Of a stretch of 64,000 bases of DNA, positions 42,791 through 53,875 are shown piece after piece. Location of the stretch: positions 8,018,357 through 8,082,356 of the forward strand of contig OW203747.1 in the NCBI GenBank assembly GCA_934045075.1. The letters run 5' to 3'. This stretch comes from Yponomeuta sedellus (Eukaryota > Arthropoda > Insecta > Lepidoptera > Yponomeutidae). The position numbers and the translations under genes were made by a program. Position 1 is the stretch's first letter; the number at the start of each line of letters is the position of its first letter. The notes under the pieces are model-generated. The model was not told the DNA's origin. It was given only the letters and a program-made list of their open reading frames with translations, and did no database searches.

Positions 42791-43214
42791 CTGGAACAAA
42801 AAAGATGTATTCGTGAACATCCTTTCTTTTTTCCATGTACGACTTATTAACGTTGATGAAGCGAAGGTGATCTGTCAGGGTCGTGCCTAGTGGCAGTCCC
42901 CTGGTCTCTGCCTACCCATCTAGGATACAGGCGTGATTTTATGTTACATAAGAAATATCTGTGTAATTTATTTTTTATATGTACAATAAAGAGTGTGAAT
43001 ACATATTATAAACTTTCGCGACTTGTACACATAGTTAGAATATTTCCGGGGCTTTGTGATGGCTGATTGAGGGTAGTCTGAAACCTTATCAGCCGAAGAT
43101 GCAAACGGGTACCAGCCATCAGTCTTCTCGTGACCACGATGACTGTAACGTCGTGGAAACGTCGAGGTAAAATAGCAATAAATTACTATGCGATTAAGCC
43201 CCGAAAATATTCTA

Positions 43215-43640
43215 ACTAAGAGTGTGGAAAGTGTTCAGATACCTCGGCGCTTGAAGTTGCCACATCCCCGCTGGCCACGAGTGGCACTTAGTTAGACCTG
43301 AGATTTCCACATTTAGCCTCATAGTTGGGCCATTGTACGTTGCAAGCGTGGAGGTCCTCGCTAACACCTCAGACACTAGGGTTTCCTTACGATGTTTTCC
43401 TTCACCGTCAGCGAGTAGTATTGCTACTATAACTTCACAAATGCACATAACTTAGAAAAAAAAGTCATTGGTACATGCTGGGGTTCGAACCCACGGCCTC
43501 CCGATTGAGAAGCCGGAGTTCTATACCGCTCCGCTACCACCGCTCTACATGTACGAGTGGTAATTAAGCCTATATTCTCTCTCTGAGAGAGGGCCTGTGC
43601 CCTGCCGCAGTAGGGCGCTTAAAGGCTACATAAAAATATA
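43215..43640 (-). mobile_element. Family C tRNA-like SINE, complete
   Basis: Minus-sense monomer at 43225-43545: tail, CACTAGGGTTTCCTTACGAT, TTGGTACATGCTGGGGTTCG (B box), GCTCCGCTACCACCGCTCT (A box). A plus-sense tail piece is joined to it (43552-43640: TAAGCCTATATTCTCTCTCT, GAGGGCCTGTGCCCTGC). The best family C copy. Confidence 0.85.
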
Positions 43641-43704
43641 AAAAATGTACAATACAGTGTTCTCTACCTATCTATTTACATTCCATTACCCCCTTAGTCT
43701 TTAA

Positions 43705-43872
43705 GCCATGTCAGAGGTCTTATGGGCGGCTTGAAAACTTCTGACAGTAAGACCACTAGTCTTACAATCCTCCAACCCGGACTTGGCCCCCGTGGTGGAG
43801 TATGGCTAAACCTTCCTGCGATGCAGGAAGAGACCCGTGCCCCAGCAGTGGGGACATACAAGGGTTGATAAC
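43705..43872 (+). mobile_element. 5S-derived SINE (family D), tail half
   Basis: ATGTCAGAGGTCTTATGGGC, CTTGGCCCCCGTGGTGGAGT and GACATACAAGGGTTGATAAC. Head absent. Confidence 0.85.
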
Positions 43873-44221
43873 AAACAAAAACAACTCCCTTTATGCGAAA
43901 GCTTACGCCTGTATCCCAGCGGGGTATATAGGCAGTGACCAGGGCCTCGATTCGTTACATGACTACATGGTCAGGTCATGTAGGATGTTTTTTCAGACCA
44001 TTGACGTCTACAAGGTTTGACGTATTTGCGCGCGAAGACTTAAACCAGCAACGACATTAAATCACCATATCCGTGCGATTTTCATTGTACCACAATCCAG
44101 CCCCAGGTTTACTTAACACGATTCTTGTCTACGCCATCATAGAGTTTACAACGGCAGGAGGTTTCATTGTACATATTGACATTCATTCTTCTGTTGTTCT
44201 TTGCATTTTCATTCTTCTTCT

Positions 44222-44756
44222 TCTTCGTCGTTTCCTCATGGCTGAGGGACGTGACTATGGGGCAGTTTCCGCCACAAGCTCTCTCCATTTGATTCTATTA
44301 CGCGCCACATGTATGGCTGCTTGTAGGGTTCTTCCCGAAGCTTTAGTTATTATGTCTGTCCAACGCGTTGGTGGTCGTCCTCTGCTTCGTTTCCCGTTCG
44401 CTCGACCAGTGATGATAACATACTCTAGGTTATCTGGCCAGCGTCGGATGGTATGTCCAAAGAACTTCAGGATGCATTGGGTTCAGATTGTGGAGAGCGT
44501 CTTTATCTGAAGTTCTTCTAGAATAGATACGTTTGTGCGGCGTTTGGTCCAAGATATACGGAGCATTCTCCGCCAGCACCACATTTCAAACGCATCTATT
44601 CTTTTCAGAATACGGGCCTTTAATGTCCAGGTTTCCGAGGCACACAGAAATATTGAGAAGATAAGGGTCCGCATTGTCATTACATTTCTTCATATTTTCT
44701 CGTTGGAAAACCTAATTATTGAGCCTTTTATTTTAATGCATGGCTTAGACCAGTAA
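44222..44756 (-). pseudogene. RTE-type LINE 3' region, frameshifted
   Basis: The minus strand encodes SETWTLKARILKRIDAFEMW, CWRRMLRISWTKRRTNVSIL and then, in another frame, a GHTIRRWPDNLE and RGRPPTRWTDII stretch. ETWTL...FEMWCWRRMLRISW--R-TN--IL and GRP-TRW-D are the standard post-RT region of RTE/BovB-like LINEs. 5'-truncated and frameshifted. It lies within the Ig2 intron of kirre, on the same strand. Confidence 0.85.
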
Positions 44757-44968
44757 ACAAGACGTTACAAAATATACAGTCCACTTAATACCATCTTTCG
44801 AGGGCCTTACCAAGCCGATTCTGACAAACCTTTTTAGCTTCATACACCTTCATTATTCGCTTGGGTGCCAATTTCATGTACCTTCTATGTTATCCTTCGC
44901 CAAAACTTCCCCTATTTGTCTTGTAAAGAGACAAAGTTTGTTATGGATAAAAAGAGATATGAGCTCAC

Positions 44969-45060
44969 CTTGCTGTGAATCTTTGGCCATCTGACAGCGG
45001 TTCTACCGTGTAACTGACTCCTTCTGTGATGACGCCCGCATTGCTGTCCACCCAGGTGAT
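44969..45060 (-). CDS. kirre: kirre exon (visible 2): middle of Ig2
   Basis: 92 bp, acceptor TTCCAG before 45060, donor AAG|GTGAGC after 44969. Phase 0 start and phase 2 end. The product begins ITWVDSNAGVIT, holding the Ig2 core tryptophan, and ends YTVEPLSDGQRFTA, matching the Kirre/Rst Ig2 pattern ITWIDG..YTV-PL-D-RRFTA recalled from the family. It has no ATG-initiated ORF of its own, so it is easy to miss. Confidence 0.93.
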
Positions 45061-45125
45061 CTGGAACAAAATCATAATTGTGAACCATTATAGTCGTCTA
45101 AAAATAATGTTACTATAATATTAAT

Positions 45126-45405
45126 ACCAACCCGGACTTGGCCCCGTGGTAGAGTATGGCCTAACCTTCCTGCGATGCAGGAAGAGACCCGAGCCCCAGC
45201 AGTGGGGAGATACAAGGGTTGAAATCGAATAATATTTTTTATATAGCCTTTGAAGCGCTCGTGGCCTAGTCGAACCGAGTGATTGGAATCAATCACTTGC
45301 GTTAAGCAACAACAGGCGCGGTCAGGTGCGGGATGGGTGACTATGTTGCTCAACCTTCGTGATCGTTTAAGATCACTCATGCAGTCCGGGCTACGAGACC
45401 TGACC
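45126..45405. mobile_element. 5S-derived SINE pieces: tail, head, and opposed second-type head
   Basis: A plus-sense tail (45126-45225), then a plus-sense main head (45253-45340: GCGCTCGTGGCCTAGTCGAA, GGCGCGGTCAGGTGCGGGAT). This runs straight into a minus-sense head of the second type (45345-45405: TCAACCTTCGTGATCGTTTA, GTCCGGGCTACGAG). Confidence 0.8.
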
Positions 45406-46289
45406 GCAGAAAAACATGGTGACATGATATGACCAAAATCTTGCAGAGTGGTTCAACACGAGAAACATGGATCATCACGGGATAAAATAGCTACAACGAT
45501 AGCCTACCTCTGATAGGAGATGGCACCAAAAGAAGAAGAAGACGGTTTTAAACTTTATTTCAAGGTGATAAAGTTCAATTTGTAATGATAACCCTTGGGC
45601 TTTTAGGAGTTAACTTTCTAAAATATACTTTTAAGTTGTTTTCAGAACACAAATAATTATTAACTTTGATCTGTTTTCATTCTCGCTTCAATCTCGTCTA
45701 AAGTACCTATTTTATCTATCAAAAGAACTATCTAAATAAATCCATCAGCCTAACCCTCGTAACTTTACAACTTACCCGAAGATTATTCACAAAACCGAAA
45801 TGGAAATCATTGGCAAAACGGCAAACAGCGACTAAAATTGGGCAGAACTTTGGTCTAACATATCATTGCTTTAGATGAAGAAAATAATAAGTATAGGTGT
45901 CACAGTCAAAACTATTAAACGGTCAAAACTAGTTTTGACTGCTAAAATCAGTCAAAACTACCTTTGTCCAAAGCTTACACTTGAAAGACCAAATGGTAAA
46001 AACACCTAAGATGATGCATCACTCAATCTGCGACAGCAAAAATATAGGTGCGACGATGCGCGTAGCGTAGCGGAGCGTGAAGGAGCGTGTTAGGTTGAAC
46101 ATGTAAAACCGAAACCAACTCGACATTGTTGCATACATATTAGAATTTTACTTATTCTTTCTGATTTTAGTAATCAAAACTGGTTTTGACCGTTTAAGAG
46201 TTTTGATAATAACGTAGATAATGTTTCGTAATGTTCAAGATTTGAATTCACTTTTAATTTATGAAATTATATCTGGGATTAAAACTAGT

Positions 46290-46735
46290 TTTAATTACAG
46301 ATATCATTGTCAACATAGAACTCGTGCATTGTATTGGTACAATACATGGTTTTACAATAATTATGTGAAATTAGTTAATTAAGGACTCGTCGTCAGGCTA
46401 TACTAGTCCACTGCTGGACATAGCCCTCCCCTAAAGGGACTAAATTAAGGACTAAGTTTGTTTTTTTTGTTCTATAAAATGATCTAGATTTCGCAATGGA
46501 CAGTTAGTTTAACTTGCAACGTTCAGTTGCTCCGTCGTGAGGTAAGTTTATCACACTACGGCCCGAAGGCAGCAGCTTACATTTTACGTTGTACATTGAC
46601 ATTCAGCAAACAGAATGTAAATGTCCACGTTGAAATAAAAATAATTGATTAGATTTCATTTCGTTCGTTTTGGGACCAGAACATAATTAGCAAACAATAG
46701 TCGCAGTTTCTGCGCTACTTTGAATAAAACACATC
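46290..46735 (+). mobile_element. Jockey-like LINE 3' end (family G), interrupted
   Basis: ATCATTGTCAACATAGAACT and GCATTGTATTGGTACAATAC, then an RTE 3' end (46390-46440, minus sense: TCAGGCTATACTAGTCCACT). It resumes at GATCTAGATTTCGCAATGGA and ends at GCTACTTTGAATAAAACA. Confidence 0.5.
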
Positions 46736-46737
46736 AT

Positions 46738-46870
46738 TATATACCCTTGTATGTCCCCACTGTTGGGGCACGGGTATCTTCCTGCATTGCAGGAAGGTTA
46801 GGCCATACTCCACCACAGGGGCCAAGTCCGGGTAGGCGGAGGATTGTAAGACAGTGGAGGGCCTTACAAT
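46738..46870 (-). mobile_element. 5S-derived SINE (family D), tail half
   Basis: ATATACCCTTGTATGTCCCC, GAAGGTTAGGCCATACTCCA and GTAAGACAGTGGAGGGCCTT. Head absent. Confidence 0.82.
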
Positions 46871-47247
46871 AAACTTGGTGTAAGTATTGTATAACTATGC
46901 AGTGTTTTGTCTCTTTTCTTCCAACTGAAAATTACATTCAAATGACATGAACAAAACACTGTGTAACCATACCAGGTTTATACGGTCTTTATTAGTAAGA
47001 GCCTTAGTAATAAAACAGTTAATCAATAATCCAGATATCTGACCAAATCGGCTAATGATATGAAACTTCTGTCCCTCTAAAAGGCCGTCTATTTCGCTAA
47101 AAGGTCCATGATTTTAATCTATCTAAAAGTAACATCAAAGAAGTTCTTAACCAAACAAGTCTGTCTGTGCTATTAAAAACTAATCTTACTCTAATCTGCT
47201 GAAAATCTCAAAACGTCACTAAGTGGTTTCACGAGAAGTTTCAAACA

Positions 47248-47405
47248 GATAGATAGATAGAGAACACTTTTATTGTACATAAAAATGGAAATTACACAGA
47301 TATTTCTTAACCTAAGAGTACAGACGGCGGCCTTATCACTAAAAGTGATCTCTACCAGACAACCTTTGGATGGACTGGACTAATATATTGAAGAAGGAAG
47401 TAGAT
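47248..47405 (-). mobile_element. LINE 3' end with GATA tail (family F)
   Basis: GATAGATAGATAGAGAACAC, TTTTATTGTACATAAAAATG and CGGCGGCCTTATCACTAAA, then TCTACCAGACAACC. Confidence 0.55.
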
Positions 47406-47424
47406 GTACAAATCTTCTTCTTCT

Positions 47425-47530
47425 TCAGGCTATATTAGTCCACTGCTGGACGTAGCCCTCCCCTAATGGGCGCCATAGCGCAAGGTTGTGCCATCATTGG
47501 GGGGTAGTGCCCATAATCCCCAAGTGTGGG
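47425..47530 (-). mobile_element. RTE-like LINE 3' end
   Basis: TTCAGGCTATATTAGTCCAC and TGGACGTAGCCCTCCCCTAA, then CATAGCGCAAGGTTGTGCCA and the CATTGGGGGGTAGTGCC phrase. The same order appears in the opposite sense at 57.96-58.05 kb. Confidence 0.55.
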
Positions 47531-47547
47531 CTTAAATTACCACGCGT

Positions 47548-47895
47548 TTTTAAAAACCTATTTAGAGGCTAAAAACTCCACCCATGCCGGGATTCATCCC
47601 GCGACCTGTGGCTATCCGTGCCAGCGCTCTTTCCAACTGAGCTAATGGGCGACTCACCGGCATCAGTGGAATTTGGAACCTCTTAACAATACTCTCTGTA
47701 TTACGTACAAGCAGCGACATCTAGCTGAAGTAATTTGCATCACTTGCAGCCCCGAATACCTACTTTGCAGTTAGGTTTTCACATCGGAATGATATCGCTG
47801 TACCCACGTGATTATATTATGTTTAATGCACTAATCCGTGCTAAGGACAATTTATAAAAACCTATTTAGAGGCTAAATATTCCACCCATGCCCAC
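47548..47895 (-). mobile_element. Family A SINE, head-to-tail dimer
   Basis: Copy 1 is 47548-47815 (AACCTATTTAGAGGCTAAAA, CCAACTGAGCTAATGGGCGA, leader through GATATCGCTGTACCCACGTG). It continues into copy 2 (TTTAATGCACTAATCCGTGC), which is cut at CCACCCATGCC. Confidence 0.85.
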
Positions 47896-47944
47896 GCGTA
47901 CCCAACGCGGATTGCCAATTTGAAGTGTGAATTCACATCATTAT

Positions 47945-48115
47945 GTCGTCGTCGCCGTCGTCAGGCTATACTAGTACACTGCTGGACATAGCCCTCCCCT
48001 AATGAGCGCCATAGCGCCCTGTCTTCAGCTTGCCGCATCCAGCATCTGCTGGCAGTTTTTCGCAGATCGTCATCCCACCTAGTCAGAGGGCGTCCTACAC
48101 TACGTTTGCTGACTC
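47945..48115 (-). mobile_element. RTE-like LINE 3' end with (GAC)n tail
   Basis: GTCGTCGTCGCCGTCGTCAG is the tail in reverse. The minus strand encodes DDDLRKTAS-type residues upstream of the QQW-like end (CCTAGTCAGAGGGCGTCCTA, CGCAGATCGTCATCCCACC, CTGGACATAGCCCTCCCC). Confidence 0.6.
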
Positions 48116-48377
48116 GCATATATAACTACTGTGAAATACTTTTGGGATAAAAAGAAAGTAAAATCATGAATGCTAACGAAATGTCTTGTGGAAGGGAATA
48201 AATTATCATTTCTGATTACAAATTCCTTCAGTCTACGGAATAACTGATTCTTTCAGAGAATGACTTAGTGATTGGGCTTTTTTTTCCTCTAAGTGAAGAC
48301 TCACATGTCTTATTCTTGCCACGATTCTGTCTAGTCCCTTTGGCTTTATCAATATCCTAACTGACTGATTGACTGCA

Positions 48378-48690
48378 ACCCTGTATGTGCCCACTGCTGG
48401 GGCACGGGTCTCTTCCTGCACCGCAGGAAGGTTAGGCCATACTCCACGACGGGGGCCAAGTCCGGGTCGGTGGAGGATTTTAGGACAGTGGCGGACCTTA
48501 CTGTCAGAAGATACCAAGCCGCCCATAAGGCCTAAGACATAGCTTAACGACTGCCATTACACGACAGCAGGCACCCACGGCTTGACGTGCCTTGCGAAGC
48601 ACGTAAGCGCTCGGAAAAATGCCACTAGCGGTAGTAACGGGAATGTCACCCAGCCAGCACCTGACCGCGCCTGTTGTTGCTTAAAAAAAA
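48378..48690 (-). mobile_element. 5S-derived SINE (family D), nearly full length
   Basis: AACCCTGTATGTGCCCACTG through AAGTCCGGGTCGGTGGAGGA, AATGCCACTAGCGGTAGTAA and CACCTGACCGCGCCTGTTGT, ending TTGCTTAAAAAAAAAC. The outer head is lost. Confidence 0.85.
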
Positions 48691-49074
48691 ACAAAGTAAA
48701 GAGATGACAAGTTAAAAAAGAGACGAGTTTGCAAAGATTCGAGTTTAAGAAAATGTGAAAGTCGTCCGGAGGGTCTCAACGAGCCATAATAATAAGCCTG
48801 AAAACTCGAGTGTGCATGAATCCAACGCCGCGCACAAGTTGAATAAGCATGTCACCCGCGGGACAAAACACAATTAGGTGTTAAATTGAATACGATACAG
48901 AATCAGACAAAGAGGTATGGCGAGACCGCGACGCTTTTATCACTCTGATGGGAAATCTACGCTGAATGGTTTTAAAGCGCTATCCGGTGCTAACTAGCAT
49001 CGCAAATGAAATAAAAATCATAATTGTCTTGTTTTATAATAGGTACTATGAATCTTAACAACGGTTACGAGTAT

Positions 49075-49375
49075 ATTCTTTTCAATGCACTAACCCGTGC
49101 TAAGGACAATTTTTAAAAACCTATTTCGAGGTTAAAAATTCCACCGATGCCGGGATTCGACGCCGTGTAATCTGGCTATCCGTGCCAGCGCTCTTTCCAA
49201 CTGAGCTAATTGGCGACTCACCGGCATCAGTGAAATTTCGAACCTCTTCACAATATTCTCAGTATTATATTATGTATGTCGCTGCCTGTACGTGGAAAGA
49301 GCGCTGGCACGGATAGCTAGAGGTCGCGGGTTCAAATCCCGGCATTGGTGGAATTTTTAGCCTCTAAATAGGTCC
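49075..49375. mobile_element. Inverted pair of family A SINEs
   Basis: A minus-sense copy at 49080-49285 (CCTATTTCGAGGTTAAAAAT; CAACTGAGCTAATTGGCGAC; decayed B box) is followed by a plus-sense head and 3' end at 49288-49375 (AGAGCGCTGGCACGGATAGC, GGGTTCAAATCCCGG, TTTAGCCTCTAAATAGGTCC). Confidence 0.8.
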
Positions 49376-50082
49376 TTAACAACGGTGTCGATTGTTTTTA
49401 GAACTTACAGTCTCGAACGTGGAATCGACAACCTAGGATTTTAATAAATTTCCACTAAAAACGGCCGTTTTTGAACTAACTGCCGGAATGTTCTTGGATC
49501 AAGGTTCGTGTCAGTAGTTTCTTAAAATACCTATTATGTTTATTAAGATTTATGTCAGCAACTAGCGCCGCCAATGTACAAACACCTTGGTCTTTTATAA
49601 CGCGTCTTTGGAAAAAGTGAAAGTCATATTTTTATATAAATATAACTTTTTCTAGAACCTACAGACAAGGACCCAGCCCCGAAAATCTAAGACTTTAAAG
49701 CATTTATGGCAAAAACGGCCATTCTTAGCTGAAATCAATTGTTGTCGACTCTAGGTTCGAGACTGCAGGTTCTAAAAATAATTATTACAGTTCTGTTTCA
49801 AAAAAACGTGTTATAAAAAACAAGTTGTTTTTATTGGTGGCGATAGTAAGCACCGGGTATCGCTTTAAGTGGAGAAATGCAAAGTTAACGGCGTGAAGGA
49901 AAGAAGTCGTGCATAGGCATGCAGCGATTAATAAATTATTGTTATTGTACTTTACTGTAAACGAAACATTTAACAGGACATTACGTAAGAAATAACTCTC
50001 TGAGAATTATTAAAAGAATTATCTCTGAAATAGATTTCTTCCAGCAAACTTTCGAGAGTCTGAGAAGCAGTAATGAATATTG

Positions 50083-50140
50083 AAGCGCTCGCGGCCTAGC
50101 CGAACCGAGTGATTGGAATCAATCATTCGAGTTAAATTGA
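50083..50140 (+). mobile_element. 5S-derived SINE head fragment
   Basis: GCGCTCGCGGCCTAGCCGAA and CCGAGTGATTGGAATCAATC, ending at GAGTTAAATT. Only the first ~55 bases are present. Confidence 0.75.
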
Positions 50141-50764
50141 CTCTTTTCTAACTCACGTCCACGCCGGACGACTTCGCCGTGTTTTTACCGTGACAGTTTC
50201 CCAATCGTCCCTATTTAACTCGCCGTTATTGGAGTAAGTAACTAGCAATGAAACAACAACAACAACAATGAAACTACGGCTCAGCTGCTCGTGAAAGAAA
50301 ATTGCTATTTTATTAAATTAATATTTGACGGATTAGCAAAGGGGAAGACAAAAAGCACCCGGACTGGCTTGCGTGCGTGCAACGACTTATGAACGTTGAT
50401 GAAGCGTAGGTGATCTGTCAGGATCGTGGCAAGTGGCAGTCCCTAGTATCTACCTACACCTCTGACATACAGGCGTGAGGTTATGTTATAAAGTGCTATA
50501 ATTATAATACTTTTTTTACTTTAAGTGACACTGAGCCTGTAGGTACATAAATACAAAAATGTATGTTATTTGGTTTTGACATAAATTCTATTTTGACTTT
50601 GGGATGATACGACACTAAGCTCTCCCGGTAATCGAATTTGTAAAAACGTTGATCATAGACGGACGAAATGTTAAACTGCAGCCCATATCACATGACAGTG
50701 AAAATTTTCAATAAACTCCCCTTGAAATAAAGAATAAACCAAAAGGTATAAATTGTAAAATTAT

Positions 50765-50880
50765 AAAAAAACATATTTAGAGGCTAAAAATTCCACCCAT
50801 GCCGGGATTCGAACCCGCGACCTCTGGCTATCCATGCCAGATGCCGTGTATCTGGCATGGATAGCCAGATAACAATTCTT
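50765..50880. repeat. Family A SINE fragment ending in a hairpin
   Basis: Minus-sense CATATTTAGAGGCTAAAAAT and GGATTCGAACCCGCGACCTC are followed by TCTGGCTATCCATGCCAGAT, a 7-base loop and its exact reverse complement. Confidence 0.8.
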
Positions 50881-51219
50881 TTATTTACTGGATGAATTCT
50901 TCTTCTTGAGGCTATATTATGTAGTGTACTGCTGGCCTAGCCCTCCCCTAATGAGCGCCAGGGGAGGATAAATTTATTCTTAAATGCTAAGATTTGTACC
51001 TATGTGTATAATCTAAATGCTTCGATGTTAGATATAAGTCTCACCCATTTTGCAATATCCGTACAGGGTGACTAAGTAATAAGTACCACAAAAATGTATA
51101 CCAACTATTTACACTTAGACAGCAATAAATGATTGATTGATTAAGAGGACTAGGGAGTCGCTTTTCTAATTCTTGGACCCAGGTTTTTGTCAGTAGTGTC
51201 TAAAAATTTTACCATATTT

Positions 51220-51360
51220 ATTAAGATAACTTCTGACAGTAAGGCCCGCCACTGTTTTGCAATCCTCCACCAACTCGAACTTGGCTCCCTTGGTGGAGTA
51301 TGGCCTAACCTTCCTGCAACGCAGGAACAGACCCGTGCCCCAGCAGTGGGGACATAATAC
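51220..51360 (+). mobile_element. 5S-derived SINE (family D), tail half
   Basis: ATAACTTCTGACAGTAAGGC, GAACTTGGCTCCCTTGGTGG and CCCCAGCAGTGGGGACATAA. Confidence 0.82.
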
Positions 51361-51523
51361 CTCGGTTGGCACCAAGTAGCTAATGAACCTAAGAGTACAC
51401 ACAGCCTTATCCCGAAAAGTGATCTCTTCCAGACAACCAAGCCTCGTAACGCCTAATCAAGGCTTTAACCAGAAGAAACAAATGAAACCGCAGCAAATAA
51501 ATAAACCAGCTGAGGTTGAGCAC

Positions 51524-51651
51524 GAATAATTGAGGCATATAGAATCAAAGGCTGCTAAGTGCCATACTAATAAGTATGGCACTTAGCAGCCTTTGATTCT
51601 ATAATTAGTATGGCACTTAGCAGCCTTTGATTCTATATGCCTCAATTATTC
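51524..51651. repeat. Perfect 48-bp inverted repeat with a third partial copy between arms
   Basis: Arms 51524-51571 and 51604-51651 are exact reverse complements (outer end GAATAATTGAGGCATATAGA). The 32 bases between them are a partial copy of the right arm (AGTATGGCACTTAGCAGCCT). Confidence 0.92.
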
Positions 51652-51789
51652 CCATTCTCCCCACGTCGTACCCGGAAAGATTTAGCGTTAATTTGATGAA
51701 GATATTCCGAGCTGGGGCGTGCCCATAAATTATGACACGTGTGGGGTGATCTTGTTCGGACAATGTAAGGTTTTGTAATGAAATGAAAT

Positions 51790-52050
51790 GCTAATGTTTT
51801 ATTTTAAAGTAGCGCAGAAACTGCGGCTTAATGAACGTTACAATTCAAACTAGGTGTCCATTTCAAAATCTATATCATATTGGAGAAAATATGGACAAAA
51901 AAATCCAAACTTAGTCTTTCCAAAGCCCTTAATTGACAGTGTTTACATAATTATTACAAAACATAGCACTCGTGCAATGTACTGGGTTTAATTCCAGACG
52001 TCATTGTCATCTAAATAATCCTTTATGTTGTAGTAGCCCTTTTAGCTTGT
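51790..52050 (-). mobile_element. Jockey-like LINE 3' end (family G)
   Basis: AAAGTAGCGCAGAAACTGCG, TAGGTGTCCATTTCAAAATC, CCAAACTTAGTCTTTCCAAA and GACGTCATTGTCATCTAAAT. The last run is the complement of the DDND coding end. Confidence 0.6.
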
Positions 52051-52609
52051 AGGTAATTAGCACATTTTTTGAACCGCGTTTCAGGCAATCTTGAAATGTT
52101 GTAATGGGTGTAATATAGTTTTGTTGGGCCAGTTTCATTTTGGGTGATTTGGGTGATAGGTTAATGCGTAACTTAACTCCTATTTTACTTGAAACTGAAG
52201 GCTGTTTGCTAATCCGATAGTTATTATTATATAGATAGATAGATAGAAGAGGTCTTACGCATACAAACTGACGTGGTTAAAAACTTGTTGACTCGCAATG
52301 AAACTAACTACGTATAAAAATAAAAACGTTAAAAGACTACGTAATAAATAGGTTTATTTTATTTGATTCGTAATGGCGTCACTAAATTAGTACAAATTCA
52401 AATCACCATGGTAACGTCTTTATAAGTTATCTGACGTCACGGCAAAAGTAATTTCAGAAAATCATGACGGCAAAACTGACACTACATTCATTCAATGTTG
52501 CTAACACTGTTGTATGGAGCCCATCTTGAAATCTCAATGTACCCATTTTTTATCAGAAAATAAAAAAAAATGCACTATTAGACATAGACTTTTCATGTAG
52601 CCTATAAAC

Positions 52610-52800
52610 GCTCGCCTGTAGAGCACAAGCCTTCTCTCAGAGAGACAGTATGGGCTTGAAAAGCACGCGTGCCCACCTTGCATTGCCAATTTTAAGCGCT
52701 GAGGTATTTCAACACACCAGACACTCAGGTTTCCTCACGATGTTTCCCTTCACAGTTGCTACTATAACTTTTCAAATGTACATAACTTAACAAGGTGATA
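52610..52800 (-). mobile_element. Family C SINE, body and tail
   Basis: CACAAGCCTTCTCTCAGAGA, GGGCTTGAAAAGCACGCGTG, GTTTCCTCACGATGTTTCCC and ACTTTTCAAATGTACATAAC. Cut before the tRNA-like head. Confidence 0.72.
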
Positions 52801-53254
52801 AACAATAAAAATATACTTTCTACAGAAAAGTAGAACAACAATTCGGACAGAACGAGAGACAGGATTATTATTTCACGATAAACAAGAATTCCACGATGAC
52901 AGCATAAAATTGCGGCTTCATAACATCTTAGACTAACCGCCCAAAAAGCACGCCACTTGAAGTGAAAAACGGCTACACTCAAACAGCAGCGAGTAACCTA
53001 AAAACCTGTCAAAAGCTACGTACACACTGTGCGTTTCAATATGCGTTTTATTAGTGTGGCCTGACAAGTTTTGTTTCATTTGACGCATAGAGGTGCTATA
53101 ATCACGTGATATAAATTCAAGGCGTATCTGTGTTTTTTATGTTATAATTTAATTTATCTTATTATTTCTTTTTTCTTTTTCATTTATAATGATGGTAGAA
53201 CTTCTTAAAATCTATAATAATGTAAATAACTTTTTTTTTAAACCCATGGGTGAC

Positions 53255-53405
53255 TCACCGGCATTAGCTCAGTTGGACAGAGCGCTGGCACGGATAGCCA
53301 GAGGTCGCAGGTTCGAATCCCGTTATGGGTCATGGCTCTAAATAGGTTTTTAAAATTGTCCTTAGCACGGGTTAGTGCATTCAAAATAAAAATAGCATGA
53401 CTTTT
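53255..53405 (+). mobile_element. Family A SINE, head and 3' part
   Basis: GGCATTAGCTCAGTTGGACA, GAGCGCTGGCACGGATAGCC and B box GGTTCGAATCC, then GGTTTTTAAAATTGTCCTTA and GCACGGGTTAGTGCATT. About 470 bp from the Ig2 exon at 53876. Confidence 0.85.
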
Positions 53406-53875
53406 TTTAAATAAAATAAACTACTCAAGACAATACTTGGACACATAAATTATTTTAATCAAAAAATATTTACACAATGAAGATATTTAACGTTCATTTT
53501 ACTTTTTCTCGAATGCATTAATAATTTTTTTTATTATTATTGTTCGAATATGTTTTTAATGACGTATCTATAGGTAACCTATCTTTTTAGGCTTGCATAG
53601 GGATGAAACCACTTTATGGATTCAATGTAATTACATGTCTAATTCAATGTGATTACATGTCTAGCATGTCTTTTGCATAAAATGTAAGTAAACAAAATTT
53701 TAAATGTCTTACATCTCCTATCTCCATAAAAAAAATTCATAGAAGTTGTTCAAAGAACAAAATATAGGCCGAATTGCACCATTTCTTAAATGTCAATTAT
53801 AATAATTAACTCAAAATAATGGCATGAACCCAACGCATGTAAGTCGTAACAGTATGAATACAGCCTAACGCTCAC

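Noticed and set aside
43110..43170. Hammerhead ribozyme
   Set aside because: A stem and AAACGTCGAG are present but the required CUGANGA strand is absent; kept only as a weak structural observation.
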